Shown one piece after another: positions 44,188 through 53,507 of a stretch of DNA of 64,000 bases; the stretch's first letter is position 1; every line of letters begins with the position of its first letter. The position numbers and the translations under genes were made by a program. The stretch spans positions 1-64,000 of the forward strand of contig SVFY01000017.1 in assembly GCA_015056625.1 (NCBI GenBank), in the 5' to 3' direction. A model generated the notes under the pieces. That model did not search any database. It was not told the DNA's origin and was given only the letters and a program-made list of their open reading frames with translations. Origin of the DNA: Butyrivibrio sp. GTDB lineage: Bacteria > Bacillota > Clostridia > Lachnospirales > Lachnospiraceae.

Positions 44188-45699
44188 TTACTGGATGCGC
44201 TTGTCGCTCCTTCTGTCTATGCCTTTTTTCTCGTAGTACTCAGCCTTAGACTTGTACATTGCGTCGTCAGCTTTTCTCTCAAGTTCGTGGATATTCATAT
44301 CTTTATTGTCTGCATAGGAAGCGTAGCCAATTGACAAAGACATGGAGTGGGAATACTGTCCATACCAGTTGTTGACCTGGTTTTCAATATCCCTGCAAAC
44401 CGCCTGCGGATCGTTCGTTCTAAGGATTGCAGCAAATTCATCTCCGCCAATCCTGTAAACCTTGCCCTTACTGCCTATGGCAAGCAAAAGACATTCAGCC
44501 GCGCCTTTAATGAGCTCATCACCGCCTGCATGGCCCTTGGTGTCGTTGACTTTTTTAAGTCCGTTGACATCAGCTGAAAGGATAACAAAGTCTTCAGGAA
44601 GTCCATTTTCCTTGTATTCGTTAAGGTCTTCCTCATAGCTTCGTCTGTTAAAGAGCCTGGTAAGTTCATCCGTCATGGCAATCCTGACAAGTCTCTCTTC
44701 TCTTTGTTTCTCCTCATCTACATTTCGCGTTGTAAACACAACCTGAGTAGGAACGCCATTTTCATCCACTTCCACAGGAATGTACTGGGCCCTGAACCAT
44801 CCGTTGACCACATCAATGAAGTCATCACTTATAAGTCTTTTGCCAATGAGTCTTTCCTGTACAGTTCCAATATTTGTAAATCTAATGAAGTTCTCCAGCT
44901 GATCTGGCATTACACGTTTCCTTATCTTACGGGTCATGATGGTATAAGGCATATTCTCGAGATCAATTTTGATTTTTTTCTGCTCATTACCTCTTACTGA
45001 CATCTCAGTGCAATCAATAAAATCAATGAGATTTACCTTATCATAAATATCAGCGATAGACTTAAGGATGTTCATCTTATCCTGTATTTCAGTATCCTTG
45101 GCTTTTTGGAGCTTGATAGCTGCCTCACAGCTGGCCATAAGTGAATTATAACGCACAGCCATTCCAAGTCCTGATACAAGAGTGAGGATAAAATAGTTTA
45201 TGGCATTTATACCTGCTGCGTGATCCACCTGATAGATCATCCCAAATAAAAGCACATAGGTCAGGATCGCCAGGATCATGCTAAACCAGGGTTTCAATAC
45301 AATAAAGCAGACCAACATGACTTCAACTGCATAAAATGTCAGCATCTGCTCTCCATCCGCATACTTACTGTGTGAACTCCACATAGCCCACAGCGCCATA
45401 AGCATATAATAGGTCGTGTTCAGGGCCACAACCTTCCAATGGTCTTCAATCCCCTTTTTCAAAAGAAGATTTGAAACTAAAAATCCTGCGAGACAAGTAA
45501 CTATACAAAACACTACGCTGTGAATGCTGATAAGCTCTTCTCTGCCAATGCTCTTTCTGGTCAGAATAAAGAAAGCCAAAGTTATAGATTCAAAAATGGC
45601 TACTATTATAGAAATATTCTCTATGCTCTTGGTACTGGTCTCATCCATCAGTTTTTGAACTTCTTTGTCAACAACCGGGAAGAAGTATCGTTTCAGCAT
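44188..45699 (-). CDS. membrane diguanylate cyclase
   Basis: A 503-residue protein. Six membrane helices (about 25-210) form a sensor domain of unknown ligand, followed by a PAS-like region (NGWFRAQYIPVEVDENGVP) and a complete GGDEF domain (DELTRLFNRRSYEEDL, VNGLKKVNDTKGHAGGDELI and the active site IGGDEFAAIL). It should make cyclic di-GMP. A possible I-site (RxxD) was not found with confidence. It lies 81 bp upstream of the degenerate GGDEF gene, with repeat copies between. A shared transcript is possible but not shown. Confidence 0.9.
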   Translation of the reverse strand: MLKRYFFPVVDKEVQKLMDETSTKSIENISIIVAIFESITLAFFILTRKSIGREELISIHSVVFCIVTCLAGFLVSNLLLKKGIEDHWKVVALNTTYYMLMALWAMWSSHSKYADGEQMLTFYAVEVMLVCFIVLKPWFSMILAILTYVLLFGMIYQVDHAAGINAINYFILTLVSGLGMAVRYNSLMASCEAAIKLQKAKDTEIQDKMNILKSIADIYDKVNLIDFIDCTEMSVRGNEQKKIKIDLENMPYTIMTRKIRKRVMPDQLENFIRFTNIGTVQERLIGKRLISDDFIDVVNGWFRAQYIPVEVDENGVPTQVVFTTRNVDEEKQREERLVRIAMTDELTRLFNRRSYEEDLNEYKENGLPEDFVILSADVNGLKKVNDTKGHAGGDELIKGAAECLLLAIGSKGKVYRIGGDEFAAILRTNDPQAVCRDIENQVNNWYGQYSHSMSLSIGYASYADNKDMNIHELERKADDAMYKSKAEYYEKKGIDRRSDKRIQ

Positions 45700-45800
45700 A
45701 ACGGCGCCTTTCGCTCATAGCTTCCTCATGCTATTCCATAGTTACAAATATTATAATCCATATTTCGTATAAAAATTCATAAATTACTATAAACTCTGAC

Positions 45801-46412
45801 TCATTCATTCAGACTCTCAAAAATCGCCATATAATCCTCCGGGTATTTAACTTCCCCCATCTCAGGGATATATGATCTCTTGCCTCCACCCTCCACAACT
45901 AACAGGCAGATGTCCTTAGAGGGCATTACAGGCCAGTATGAGAAAAGAACTTCTTCCTCATCTTCTATCATAACAAGGCACTTCCTGCCACTGCCTGTTT
46001 CTGAAACTGCTGTTACTACTCCAAGGGAAGACAGCGCCGCTGCAAGGGATGATAGTCTCACCTCTTCATAGACCCTGTGAAAAGTCTCTTCTGCCTGAAT
46101 ATCTTCTCCAGCTAATATGGCATCATACAGCTTTATCAGATATGGGAACACCTTGAGTTCCCCAGGAGGAACGACTTCCGGGAATTCCCATACCTTGTCG
46201 CCAGGAAAAGCTATGCGGTATATAAAGGTCTCTCTGTCATCCCCTGCAGGAATGCAGGATATCACATAGTTTCCATCTTCCATATGCACAAGAGCAGCCG
46301 GGTAGCCAAGATCATCCCCTGACTCCCAAACCTCTTTTGCACCTTCTATTTTTTTCGCTTCCTTAATAAGAGATGGATGTAGTTTACTTGCTATATATTC
46401 GTTCTCGTTCAT
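45801..46412 (-). CDS. small protein of unknown function next to the calpain gene
   Basis: A 203-residue soluble acidic protein, not recognised. It looks like two alpha/beta halves with similar strand endings (GDDLGYPAALVHMEDGNYVISC; later ETGSGRKCLVMIEDEEEVLFSYWP), so it may be an internal duplication. It begins 12 bp after the calpain-protein stop with AAGGAAAG before the ATG, so the two are translated from one mRNA. A chaperone, inhibitor or immunity partner of the protease is a reasonable guess and no more. Confidence 0.6.
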   Translation of the reverse strand: MNENEYIASKLHPSLIKEAKKIEGAKEVWESGDDLGYPAALVHMEDGNYVISCIPAGDDRETFIYRIAFPGDKVWEFPEVVPPGELKVFPYLIKLYDAILAGEDIQAEETFHRVYEEVRLSSLAAALSSLGVVTAVSETGSGRKCLVMIEDEEEVLFSYWPVMPSKDICLLVVEGGGKRSYIPEMGEVKYPEDYMAIFESLNE

Positions 46413-46424
46413 TAGCTGCTTTCC

Positions 46425-49400
46425 TTATTTTTTCTTAAGAGCATCCTTTGATATATACTCCAGATGAGCCATATGTTCAACAAATGTACTGATCTCCACC
46501 AGAAACGATCCCCCAAACCTGGCGCGATTTCCTTCTACCATGACCGTTTCTCCAGTAAGTTCATTTTTCTTATATACAACTCTTCCAGCTCCCCACGGAT
46601 TTCGAACTCTCACATAGTCCTTACCACCAACTTGTTCGATTCCAAGAACAGAATACGCGTGACCACCAGCCAGACCACGTCGCATTTCTTCGCCATTTTG
46701 TCCGCTGCCTGTGGCTCCTGCAAGTTCAGAATAGCTTCCGGCCGTCAGGATATCCCCATCTCTTTGGGCTTCTTCTATTGCTTCCTTGATCTCCTTAACT
46801 ACCCCCTGTAAAAATTCTTCTTTAAAAACCACTTTTCCAGTTGCAGGATCTATTGTCTTATTACTCATATCAAATGAACGCTCGACTGTACCATATTTTC
46901 TAGAAAAATCATATATAGATGTTCCCTCTTGTCCGGTAATCCATCCAAGTGCCTGAGTTGTAAAACCACCATCACCTATACATTCATACTCCCCTGAGCT
47001 TTCTGATGATCCGGCAAGTCCGGAAACAGCAGCAGCCTTTTCATAGATCTGAACCCAAAAACAGCCCTTTGCTCCAGCATTCTCCCATTTACCATCTTTT
47101 TTCATTTTATAAACTGAAGACTTATTTACAGTTACATATATTGGATCATAGTTACCCAATAATGATTTCTTATAAAATTTTACTGTTACCGTATTATCGC
47201 CGTTATCCTTCATATGTCTTTTGATAAAGGACGGATCAGCATTTACAACTGATGCAAGGCTTGACATAAAATAGCAGTCACCTGATGCCCCCTGCACAAC
47301 ATCTAATATACTTGGTTCCTCCGGGAAAAGAACCATATCATTTTCATCTTTGATCTTGTATCTTTTATGGAACTTAGAATCCAGATAGGTCTTAACTTTG
47401 GCATTTTTAGGTACAACAAGCTCTCCATCTTCAGCCGTGGGCTTTAATTTACTTAAATAGTTTTGTAATGAAGCAAGTTCTTCATTTTCATAGGTTCCCC
47501 TATTCTGCATTGTTTCAAGAACGGCAATCCTATCCCCAATAAGCTTAAGAGCGTTTTTTAGCCGTCTTTGTTTCAGGCGAACATGATACTGAATAAGGTT
47601 CGAATCTGTTTCCTCAAGTATCTTGTCCATCCTTTCTTTTATCTGGCTATCTTTTTTGTCCTCTATAAGTTCTCCCGAATTAGTAAGGTCTTTTTCTATT
47701 TGCTTATAAAGCGCCTGATACCTTTCAGGCTCACTGGTCTTCACAGCATTACGAAGACTCATTCTCAGCCTTACAAAACTCTGAGCATTGGCATTTACCT
47801 TCTGAAAATCTAATATGGCTGTAATGACCTTTTGGGACTCCTCTTTTAGTTCTTCTCCTGCAAACCCCTTCCCGTCTTTTTTAAGATTTTTATTTAAGCT
47901 CTCCCATTTTGCCATTACAGGTTTTACAGATTCAAGTTCTTTATCCACTGACTTACTAAGCTGTGCAGCCTCGTCCAGCTCAGTACTTCCAACATCCTGT
48001 ATAAGTGAAGAATTGATATACGTATACTTAGAGAGCCGATAAGTTTTATCTCTTTTATAATTTTTTGCAAGATAAGATGTCTGAGTGCCTTTCATCATCT
48101 CTTCCTTATCATTCTCTTCCATGTCATATCTGGGTCCGCCCTTCTCACGGTCCTTTTTAAGTGCACTTTGAAGTTTTTCAAGACGCTCTTTTAAAAGGTC
48201 ACAATTCTCATCTCCAAAGCCCATGCCTTTGAAATACTCACGCATCTTATCTGGAGAAAGAGCTATGATCCTGTCAGCTACTTTGTTATCATAAAAAGAC
48301 AGATTGGTTGTTCCATTTTCATTGATAAGTTTTCTTGTGGACTTCCCTCTCCTGTCTTTGTTCATCTGTTCAAAGCTGTCTTTCCCAAGGCAATCTGCAT
48401 GATCTCTTACAGATACGTTAGTTATCACCATATAGTCAACATTTTCAACATTCTGAAGCTTGAAATTGACTATAAAACTGTCCTGATTTCTGTTTGTCTG
48501 CCCCATGATAAAGTCAAGGAGCTGGATTGTCTGAAGCTGCCGCAGTGCATCGTCAGAATACATGAGAGGAAGTTTTAAATCCTTTGCCTTCTGTATGGCA
48601 TCTTCAATAGTTTTTCCCTGATTCTTGTTAAAAAGATACACATCCTGCTGGATGGTCTCCTCATAATCATCAATACTTACAGTATCCTTGTATTTTGCTT
48701 TCTGTCCAAAGACAAAAAGATTTCCTGCTCCAAGTGTCTGGGCAAGGAACCTGGTTCCATCTTCCTGCCTGGACGCAACCTGGCTTGCAGGGACATACTT
48801 CTCGTCCTTATGCTGGCTAAGGTAATTCTCATCTATTACCTTAGTCTCTTTAAAATCATCTCTCCATTCCTTGAAATTAAGATCAGGGCGAAGCTCACTA
48901 AACTGATATGAAGCTAGTCTGTCTCTGACCTTTGTCAGATGCTTGATATTCCTGGTAGCAAGAAGGCGGTTCATCTTGGCCTTGTCAAAATAACAGAACT
49001 CCTTCTCCTTTTTCTGATAGTGCTCTATAAGCGCCCCATAGTTATCAAGAAGAGTCTGCTTGACTGCATTGAACTCATCTTCTTTTGCAGGCATTGGCTG
49101 GCTGTAGATCATACGCAGACTTTGAACGATCTTCTGCATACTCTTTTCCTTTGATGCAGCATTCAAAACCTCCTTCTGGTCAAGTAAAGAGGCACTTTGC
49201 TCTGCTTCAGGATTTTCAAAAGCAAGCTTTTCTCTCTGCCGCTTTAAAAGATGCATGAGTTTCTGCACCTTCCTGTGTCTTTCCACATTTCTTCCACCAT
49301 TTGTATCCCTGGTCTCAAGATATTTATCCATAACTGATGTGAGCCAGTCATACTGTCTTATAAGCTCAATCTTATCATTTGACCTATAGAGGCCTTCGAG

Positions 49401-50438
49401 CTTATCTATCCCCTGCTTTATGACCTTCATCTTAAAGCCGTCACCGCTCCACCTGGTATCTGCCTTCACCTCACTCATAGCCCGGCTAAGCTCCGCTATT
49501 GGAGAATCCACCTGAAACTTCTTGCGATAATGGTTAAGAAGAGCCTTGGTCTTCGTCTTTTGGGTAAAAAAGCTTCCTCCCTCGGAAGTGTCCTGCCTGT
49601 TTTTTCTGGCCTTGAGTTTGTCAATATATGCTGCAAAAGCCGCAGGAATATTCTGCTTCTGCGTAAGGGCCGTAAGCTTTTTGGTGCTCACAGACTCAAG
49701 CTCATTCTGAAGGTCTTTTTCCTCAAGAAGGGCATAGTAAGGAGAAGACATAATGGATAACATCTCCGAATAGTCTTTTTCAATCTCCTGAAACACCGCA
49801 ATCTTAGCCCTTATTTCTTTTACTGCATTTTCAGAAAGCTCCTTAGGTCTCTTGCAGATGCCTGACTTATTTTGATAGAGCAAAAGAAGCTCATCAAGCT
49901 TGCCATCTGCATCCTTTGCCACAAGAAGCTTTTTGTAAGCCTCCAAGAAACCCTCCTTATTAAGGAAAGTCTTGGAGCTTTTGTAAGCAAAGTCCTGCGG
50001 GTCCCACTTTGCTATATCAAACATGATCTTTTCAATGTCCCTGGCTTTTTCCTGTGAACTCTTTTCTTCCTGCTGCAGGGGCTCTGCTTCTTCATTTTTG
50101 ATACTGCTTAGGATGCTCTGGGCAAATCTTGAATCCTGAAGGTTTTTGTTAAAGGCCTCTCTCTTTTGGGCAGTCACAGTGCGAAGAGCCCCGCGCTCTC
50201 CCTTTATCAGCCTGCTGGCTGCTATGATCTCTCCATCAATGATCTGCTGAGATTTATCCTCCAGCTTGGAAAGATATAAAGGATCCGCAGTATCCAGCCT
50301 ATCCTCTACCATCTCCATAGGAGGTATCTGCCCATTTCCTTCAGCTAAAACCGGTTGTTCATCAATAATATCCTGCTGCGAATTTATAACTGATTCTTCG
50401 TTTATCTTTTGGATTTGACCCTGATCATGAACTGGCAT
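46425..50438 (-). CDS. large calpain-type (C2 family) cysteine protease
   Basis: A 1337-residue protein with a calpain catalytic module at its C-terminus (about 1038-1325). The triad is intact: Cys1055 in QGASGDCYF with oxyanion Gln1049, His1260 in AGGHAYSVLG and Asn1280 in VRNPWGAGR. The first ~1000 residues are mostly helical, Lys/Glu-rich and coiled, with no signal peptide or membrane helix; a middle part (about 540-790) is more globular. AGGAG lies 8 bases before the ATG at 50438. Calpain modules occur as toxin or effector domains in polymorphic systems, which would fit the size and a small gene 12 bp downstream; an intracellular housekeeping role is also possible. How it would leave the cell is not visible. 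Confidence 0.8.
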   Translation of the reverse strand: MPVHDQGQIQKINEESVINSQQDIIDEQPVLAEGNGQIPPMEMVEDRLDTADPLYLSKLEDKSQQIIDGEIIAASRLIKGERGALRTVTAQKREAFNKNLQDSRFAQSILSSIKNEEAEPLQQEEKSSQEKARDIEKIMFDIAKWDPQDFAYKSSKTFLNKEGFLEAYKKLLVAKDADGKLDELLLLYQNKSGICKRPKELSENAVKEIRAKIAVFQEIEKDYSEMLSIMSSPYYALLEEKDLQNELESVSTKKLTALTQKQNIPAAFAAYIDKLKARKNRQDTSEGGSFFTQKTKTKALLNHYRKKFQVDSPIAELSRAMSEVKADTRWSGDGFKMKVIKQGIDKLEGLYRSNDKIELIRQYDWLTSVMDKYLETRDTNGGRNVERHRKVQKLMHLLKRQREKLAFENPEAEQSASLLDQKEVLNAASKEKSMQKIVQSLRMIYSQPMPAKEDEFNAVKQTLLDNYGALIEHYQKKEKEFCYFDKAKMNRLLATRNIKHLTKVRDRLASYQFSELRPDLNFKEWRDDFKETKVIDENYLSQHKDEKYVPASQVASRQEDGTRFLAQTLGAGNLFVFGQKAKYKDTVSIDDYEETIQQDVYLFNKNQGKTIEDAIQKAKDLKLPLMYSDDALRQLQTIQLLDFIMGQTNRNQDSFIVNFKLQNVENVDYMVITNVSVRDHADCLGKDSFEQMNKDRRGKSTRKLINENGTTNLSFYDNKVADRIIALSPDKMREYFKGMGFGDENCDLLKERLEKLQSALKKDREKGGPRYDMEENDKEEMMKGTQTSYLAKNYKRDKTYRLSKYTYINSSLIQDVGSTELDEAAQLSKSVDKELESVKPVMAKWESLNKNLKKDGKGFAGEELKEESQKVITAILDFQKVNANAQSFVRLRMSLRNAVKTSEPERYQALYKQIEKDLTNSGELIEDKKDSQIKERMDKILEETDSNLIQYHVRLKQRRLKNALKLIGDRIAVLETMQNRGTYENEELASLQNYLSKLKPTAEDGELVVPKNAKVKTYLDSKFHKRYKIKDENDMVLFPEEPSILDVVQGASGDCYFMSSLASVVNADPSFIKRHMKDNGDNTVTVKFYKKSLLGNYDPIYVTVNKSSVYKMKKDGKWENAGAKGCFWVQIYEKAAAVSGLAGSSESSGEYECIGDGGFTTQALGWITGQEGTSIYDFSRKYGTVERSFDMSNKTIDPATGKVVFKEEFLQGVVKEIKEAIEEAQRDGDILTAGSYSELAGATGSGQNGEEMRRGLAGGHAYSVLGIEQVGGKDYVRVRNPWGAGRVVYKKNELTGETVMVEGNRARFGGSFLVEISTFVEHMAHLEYISKDALKKK

Positions 50439-50473
50439 AGATTAGCTCCTATCTCTTTACCTGATAAATTCTC

Positions 50474-51322
50474 TTATCTCTCATTCCTGCTACCAATATA
50501 AACCGGTACTCCAATGCTACTTGGAAAGAGTCTTTCTGAAAGAGCAAGACTGTTGTAGCTGTGTCTTTCGATGCATATCTTTGTATCTGGTGGATATAAA
50601 TAACTGGCGTTCGTAACAGCTCTTGCCAGCATCTGTGACAATATCCTCTTGCTTTCTTCCCCCAAAGCTGCCATAACAATGATCTTAAACATTCCAGAAG
50701 CTGTCTTATGAAAAAGCAAAATTCCTTCTATCATTTCATCAATTTCGCAGAAGCAGGAAATATCCATATCAAAGTATTCCCTTGGAAGGTATTCAAGATC
50801 TTCACAGATACCAAAATCGTCTGCTTCTGCAAAACGCCTTATCCCAACGTTAAACTCTCGCTGGCTCATCTGGCTTATGGGTTTTATATCCGGCCTTGGT
50901 TTAATACTCTTAAGGGCAGAAATCTTATTTAAGTCTGCTAATGTAGCCCTGATCTCATCGCCTTCCATAAGTGCCACAGAAAATCCTGCTGCTAAAAGTG
51001 CAGCCTTCTCCTTTTCAAATCCTCTTGCCGGAAGATCAAAGACAGAGACTGTGACCTGTTCATCCTGCACCGCATCAGTGTAGAACTCAAACAGCCTGTC
51101 AGCTGCATGTGGATCATCAATCCGAAGCCACACAATGTGGCTTTCTTTATCTCTTTCTGAAGAGATATTTCTGTACTCCCAGATGATCCCTGCTATAGGC
51201 TCTTTTTCCACTACTGCCAGCAGTCCGGCAAAAAAGTGTCTTTCCAGATTCTCAGCCATATCCTCAGGAATGTACTCAGCAAACTGCTCTATGTTGTTCT
51301 CATCCAAAATCAGGATATTCAT
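50474..51322 (-). CDS. protein with two GNAT-like domains
   Basis: A 282-residue protein. I prefer the ATG at 51322 (MNILILDENNIEQF), which has GGAGAC 6-7 bases upstream; the longer frame reaches into the promoter region. The two halves each read like a degenerate acetyltransferase fold (AGLLAVVEKEPIAGIIWEYR; then CFCEIDEMIEGILLFHK and KIIVMAAL). No clear acetyl-CoA loop (QxxGxG/A) is visible, so it may not be active. It lies 35 bp upstream of the calpain gene and is probably the first gene of that operon. Confidence 0.55.
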   Translation of the reverse strand: MNILILDENNIEQFAEYIPEDMAENLERHFFAGLLAVVEKEPIAGIIWEYRNISSERDKESHIVWLRIDDPHAADRLFEFYTDAVQDEQVTVSVFDLPARGFEKEKAALLAAGFSVALMEGDEIRATLADLNKISALKSIKPRPDIKPISQMSQREFNVGIRRFAEADDFGICEDLEYLPREYFDMDISCFCEIDEMIEGILLFHKTASGMFKIIVMAALGEESKRILSQMLARAVTNASYLYPPDTKICIERHSYNSLALSERLFPSSIGVPVYIGSRNER

Positions 51323-51444
51323 TAAAGTCTCCGTTGCAAAAGAAATACCCAAATGGGCATACTCTGCCAATTTTCAATATTCAGATTAATTATATCAATG
51401 AGAAATAAGGGAAATCTATAAAATCACGATAAAATTTAGACGGC

Positions 51445-51520
51445 GTCCCATCTTCCGCACGAAACAAAAAAGGAACCGGTCTAAACCGATTCCTTTTTTG
51501 TTTCGTGCGGAAGATGGGAC
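51445..51520. repeat. 36-bp inverted repeat copying the tRNA-Leu 3' end and terminator
   Basis: Arms 51445-51480 and 51485-51520 match with a single mismatch around a 4-nt loop. The right arm includes the last 15 bases of the tRNA-Leu(UAA) gene plus its downstream A/T terminator sequence; the left arm is a second copy of this stretch in opposite orientation. Confidence 0.85.
51465..51505 (-). terminator. terminator after tRNA-Leu(UAA)
   Basis: AAAAAAGGAATCGGTTT pairs with GACCGGTTCCTTTTTT on the minus strand, ending in six Ts. Its stem is the inner part of the longer inverted repeat. Confidence 0.8.
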
Positions 51521-51589
51521 TTGAACCCACACGACAAAGAAGTCACAAGATCCTTAGTCTTGCTCGTCTGCCAATTCCGACACTTCCGC
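51506..51589 (-). tRNA. tRNA-Leu (anticodon UAA)
   Basis: An 84-nt class II tRNA. The acceptor arms GCGGAAG/CTTCCGC are perfect and the discriminator is A. The anticodon stem-loop reads CAAGA-CTAAGGA-TCTTG, giving UAA for UUA codons. The variable arm and GGTTCAAGTCC T-loop are present. CCA is not encoded. Confidence 0.95.
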
Positions 51590-51707
51590 GAACCTTCGTC
51601 CTTAGCGACTTTTTGCTAACCGCTCGTGACGACTTTTATATATTATCAAACGCACAACCTTAAGTCAACACCAAATTTCAATTTTTTTGCAAAAATCGTT
51701 ATTGCGT

Positions 51708-52373
51708 TTATTTGTTGAGCACCCCAAAAATCTCTAGCGGATCTGAAGCAAAGATATTTCCTGACACTCCGGCTTCTTCAAGCTCCCTGCGTGTACGAAA
51801 TCCCCATAAACAAGAAATGCACTTTAGTCCTGAATTCATTGCCGTTTTGTGATCAACTTCGGAATCTCCAACGTAAATTGTCTCCTCTTTACTACTTCCA
51901 AGTTCTTCCATTGCTGCCAGGCACTCATCCGGATAAGGCTTTCTTCGAAGTCCATCTGCCACTCCGATTGCCACATCAACATAATCCCCAAAGTATATCT
52001 TAGTCAGCTCCTTTACAGCTCCCATAGGCTTATTAGAAACAATTGCCATCTTGTAGCCCTTTTCCTTAAGCTCCTTAAGAAGCTCTGGAATGTGCTTATA
52101 CGGCCCTGTTTTGATATTGCAGTGCTCTTCGTAGTACTGTTGATACTCCTCTAATATCCTGTCAAACTCAGGATGCTCTTTCCCTCCTGTGACAGCTCTT
52201 TCCATGAGATACAAAGCTCCATTGCCTACCATATGCCTGATCTCGTCAATGGTCCTAAGTGGCAGGTCATATCGCCCAAGGATCACATTCACTGAATCCG
52301 TTATATCCTCAAGGGTGTTTAAAAGAGTTCCATCCATATCAAAAATGACTGTAGTTATCTTACTATTATCCAT
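51708..52373 (-). CDS. HAD family phosphatase (phosphoglycolate phosphatase-like)
   Basis: A 221-residue HAD hydrolase of subfamily IA. Motif I is FDMDGTLLNT with nucleophile Asp, motif II is AIVSNKPM, motif III is the Lys in RRKPYPD, and motif IV is VGDSEVDHKTAMNSG. The cap is a small helical domain (about 18-85). It resembles Gph/PpaX-type enzymes, which remove phosphate from 2-phosphoglycolate or split pyrophosphate; the substrate is not certain. It stands between the two tRNA-Leu genes on the same strand. Confidence 0.85.
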   Translation of the reverse strand: MDNSKITTVIFDMDGTLLNTLEDITDSVNVILGRYDLPLRTIDEIRHMVGNGALYLMERAVTGGKEHPEFDRILEEYQQYYEEHCNIKTGPYKHIPELLKELKEKGYKMAIVSNKPMGAVKELTKIYFGDYVDVAIGVADGLRRKPYPDECLAAMEELGSSKEETIYVGDSEVDHKTAMNSGLKCISCLWGFRTRRELEEAGVSGNIFASDPLEIFGVLNK

Positions 52374-52410
52374 TTCCCAAACCTCGATTCCAACTAAAAT
52401 CTATCTTTGC

Positions 52411-52445
52411 AAAAAAATAACTCCAAAGCCATGAGCGCTTCGGAG
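52411..52445 (-). terminator. terminator after tRNA-Leu(CAG)
   Basis: CTCCGAAGC pairs with GCTTTGGAG (one G-U pair) and the minus strand continues with TTATTTTTTT. Confidence 0.85.
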
Positions 52446-52457
52446 CTAGTTTATCAG

Positions 52458-52540
52458 TGCAGAAGAAGGGACTTGAACCCTCATGTTGTTGCCAACACAT
52501 GGACCTGAACCATGCGCGTCTGCCATTCCGCCACTTCTGC
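52458..52540 (-). tRNA. tRNA-Leu (anticodon CAG)
   Basis: An 83-nt class II tRNA with acceptor arms GCAGAAG/CTTCTGC and discriminator A. The anticodon stem-loop CATGG-TTCAGGT-CCATG gives CAG, reading CUG. The long variable arm and GGTTCAAGTCC are present; CCA is not encoded. Confidence 0.95.
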
Positions 52541-52588
52541 AAGCGACAAGAATAATAATACCGACTTTGGCAGCATATGTCAATGCCC

Positions 52589-52921
52589 TTATTTGAGTGT
52601 CAGCTTGTCTACATAGGCACAGAGCTGCCTGGTAACGCCAAATAATGTCTTGTATTTAAGAGCCAGGTAAAGGAGCAGAAGACCTGCTACACCAGCTGCA
52701 ATAAACTGTCCAATAAAGAAGCTATTTAACGCCTCTCCCAAAAAGATACATGCACAGATAAGCAGCGCAGACATAGGGATCAGGATCCTCACCATTTCCT
52801 GGTGGATCTCAGTGAGCCTAAGTTCAAGCCCCTCTCTTTCTTCCCATATCTCCTCTTCAGAGATTACATCATAATCAAGCTTTTCAAGATGTCTTAAGTA
52901 GTCTCTAAGTCTCTTTTCCAT
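52589..52921 (-). CDS. small membrane protein of unknown function
   Basis: The ATG at 52921 (MEKRLRDYLRHLEKLDYD) follows GGAGG and gives 110 residues; a longer frame begins inside the promoter zone. An N-terminal amphipathic segment of about 50 residues is followed by two close membrane helices (ILIPMSALLICACIFLG and FIAAGVAGLLLLYLAL). It resembles small holin- or DUF-type proteins near tRNA genes, but I cannot name a family. A perfect TATAAT lies upstream near 52971. Confidence 0.65.
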   Translation of the reverse strand: MEKRLRDYLRHLEKLDYDVISEEEIWEEREGLELRLTEIHQEMVRILIPMSALLICACIFLGEALNSFFIGQFIAAGVAGLLLLYLALKYKTLFGVTRQLCAYVDKLTLK

Positions 52922-53024
52922 AATTCCTCCAAGTGCAAACATTAGTAAATTCAAGGTTCTTGCATTATATTATACGCTATTTCGTTACTATTTGCACGAA
53001 CATTCTATCCTACCACCCGATGCA

Positions 53025-53507
53025 TCACTCGCATACATCTGCAGTTGTGTACCTCACCACCTTAGACAGCTCTTTTACCGGAACTTCCACCTGAAATCCC
53101 ACTTTGCCAGCAGAGAAAAAGATAGTCTCAAATCCATTGATATCCTCGTGAATAACAGTGGTAAAGCTCTTCTTCATTCCTATTGGTGAGCAGCCTCCGT
53201 GTACATATCCTGTCAGAGGCAAAAGCTCTTTTTGTGGAAGCATTGAAATAGCCTTCTCTGACACCGCCTTGGCAGCCTTCTTAAGGTCCAGCTCCTTCTC
53301 AACAGGAATAACAAAAACGTAGTGTTCTCCGGACTTTGAGTCAGTCACCAAAGTCTTGAACACCTTGGAAGCATCCTCCCCAAGGATCCCTGCAATTTCA
53401 GTCCCTGTCATGTGCGGGTCCGGCTCGTAGCTGTAGCTCTTATACTCTATCTTCTTTTGAGAAAGTAGTCTCATTACATTTGTCTTTTCTTCAGAATTCT
53501 TAGCCAT
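53025..53507 (-). CDS. ybaK: Cys-tRNA(Pro)/Cys-tRNA(Cys) deacylase (YbaK/EbsC family)
   Basis: An editing enzyme that hydrolyses Cys from mischarged tRNA-Pro. The 160 residues show the YbaK pattern: VMRLLSQKKIEYKSYSYE at the start, ASKVFKTLVTDSKSGEHYVFVIPVEKELDLKKAAKA with the catalytic Lys region, and GYVHGGCSPIGMKK. It overlaps the arginase-fold gene by 8 bp and is the third gene of the mecA transcript. Confidence 0.9.
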   Translation of the reverse strand: MAKNSEEKTNVMRLLSQKKIEYKSYSYEPDPHMTGTEIAGILGEDASKVFKTLVTDSKSGEHYVFVIPVEKELDLKKAAKAVSEKAISMLPQKELLPLTGYVHGGCSPIGMKKSFTTVIHEDINGFETIFFSAGKVGFQVEVPVKELSKVVRYTTADVCE

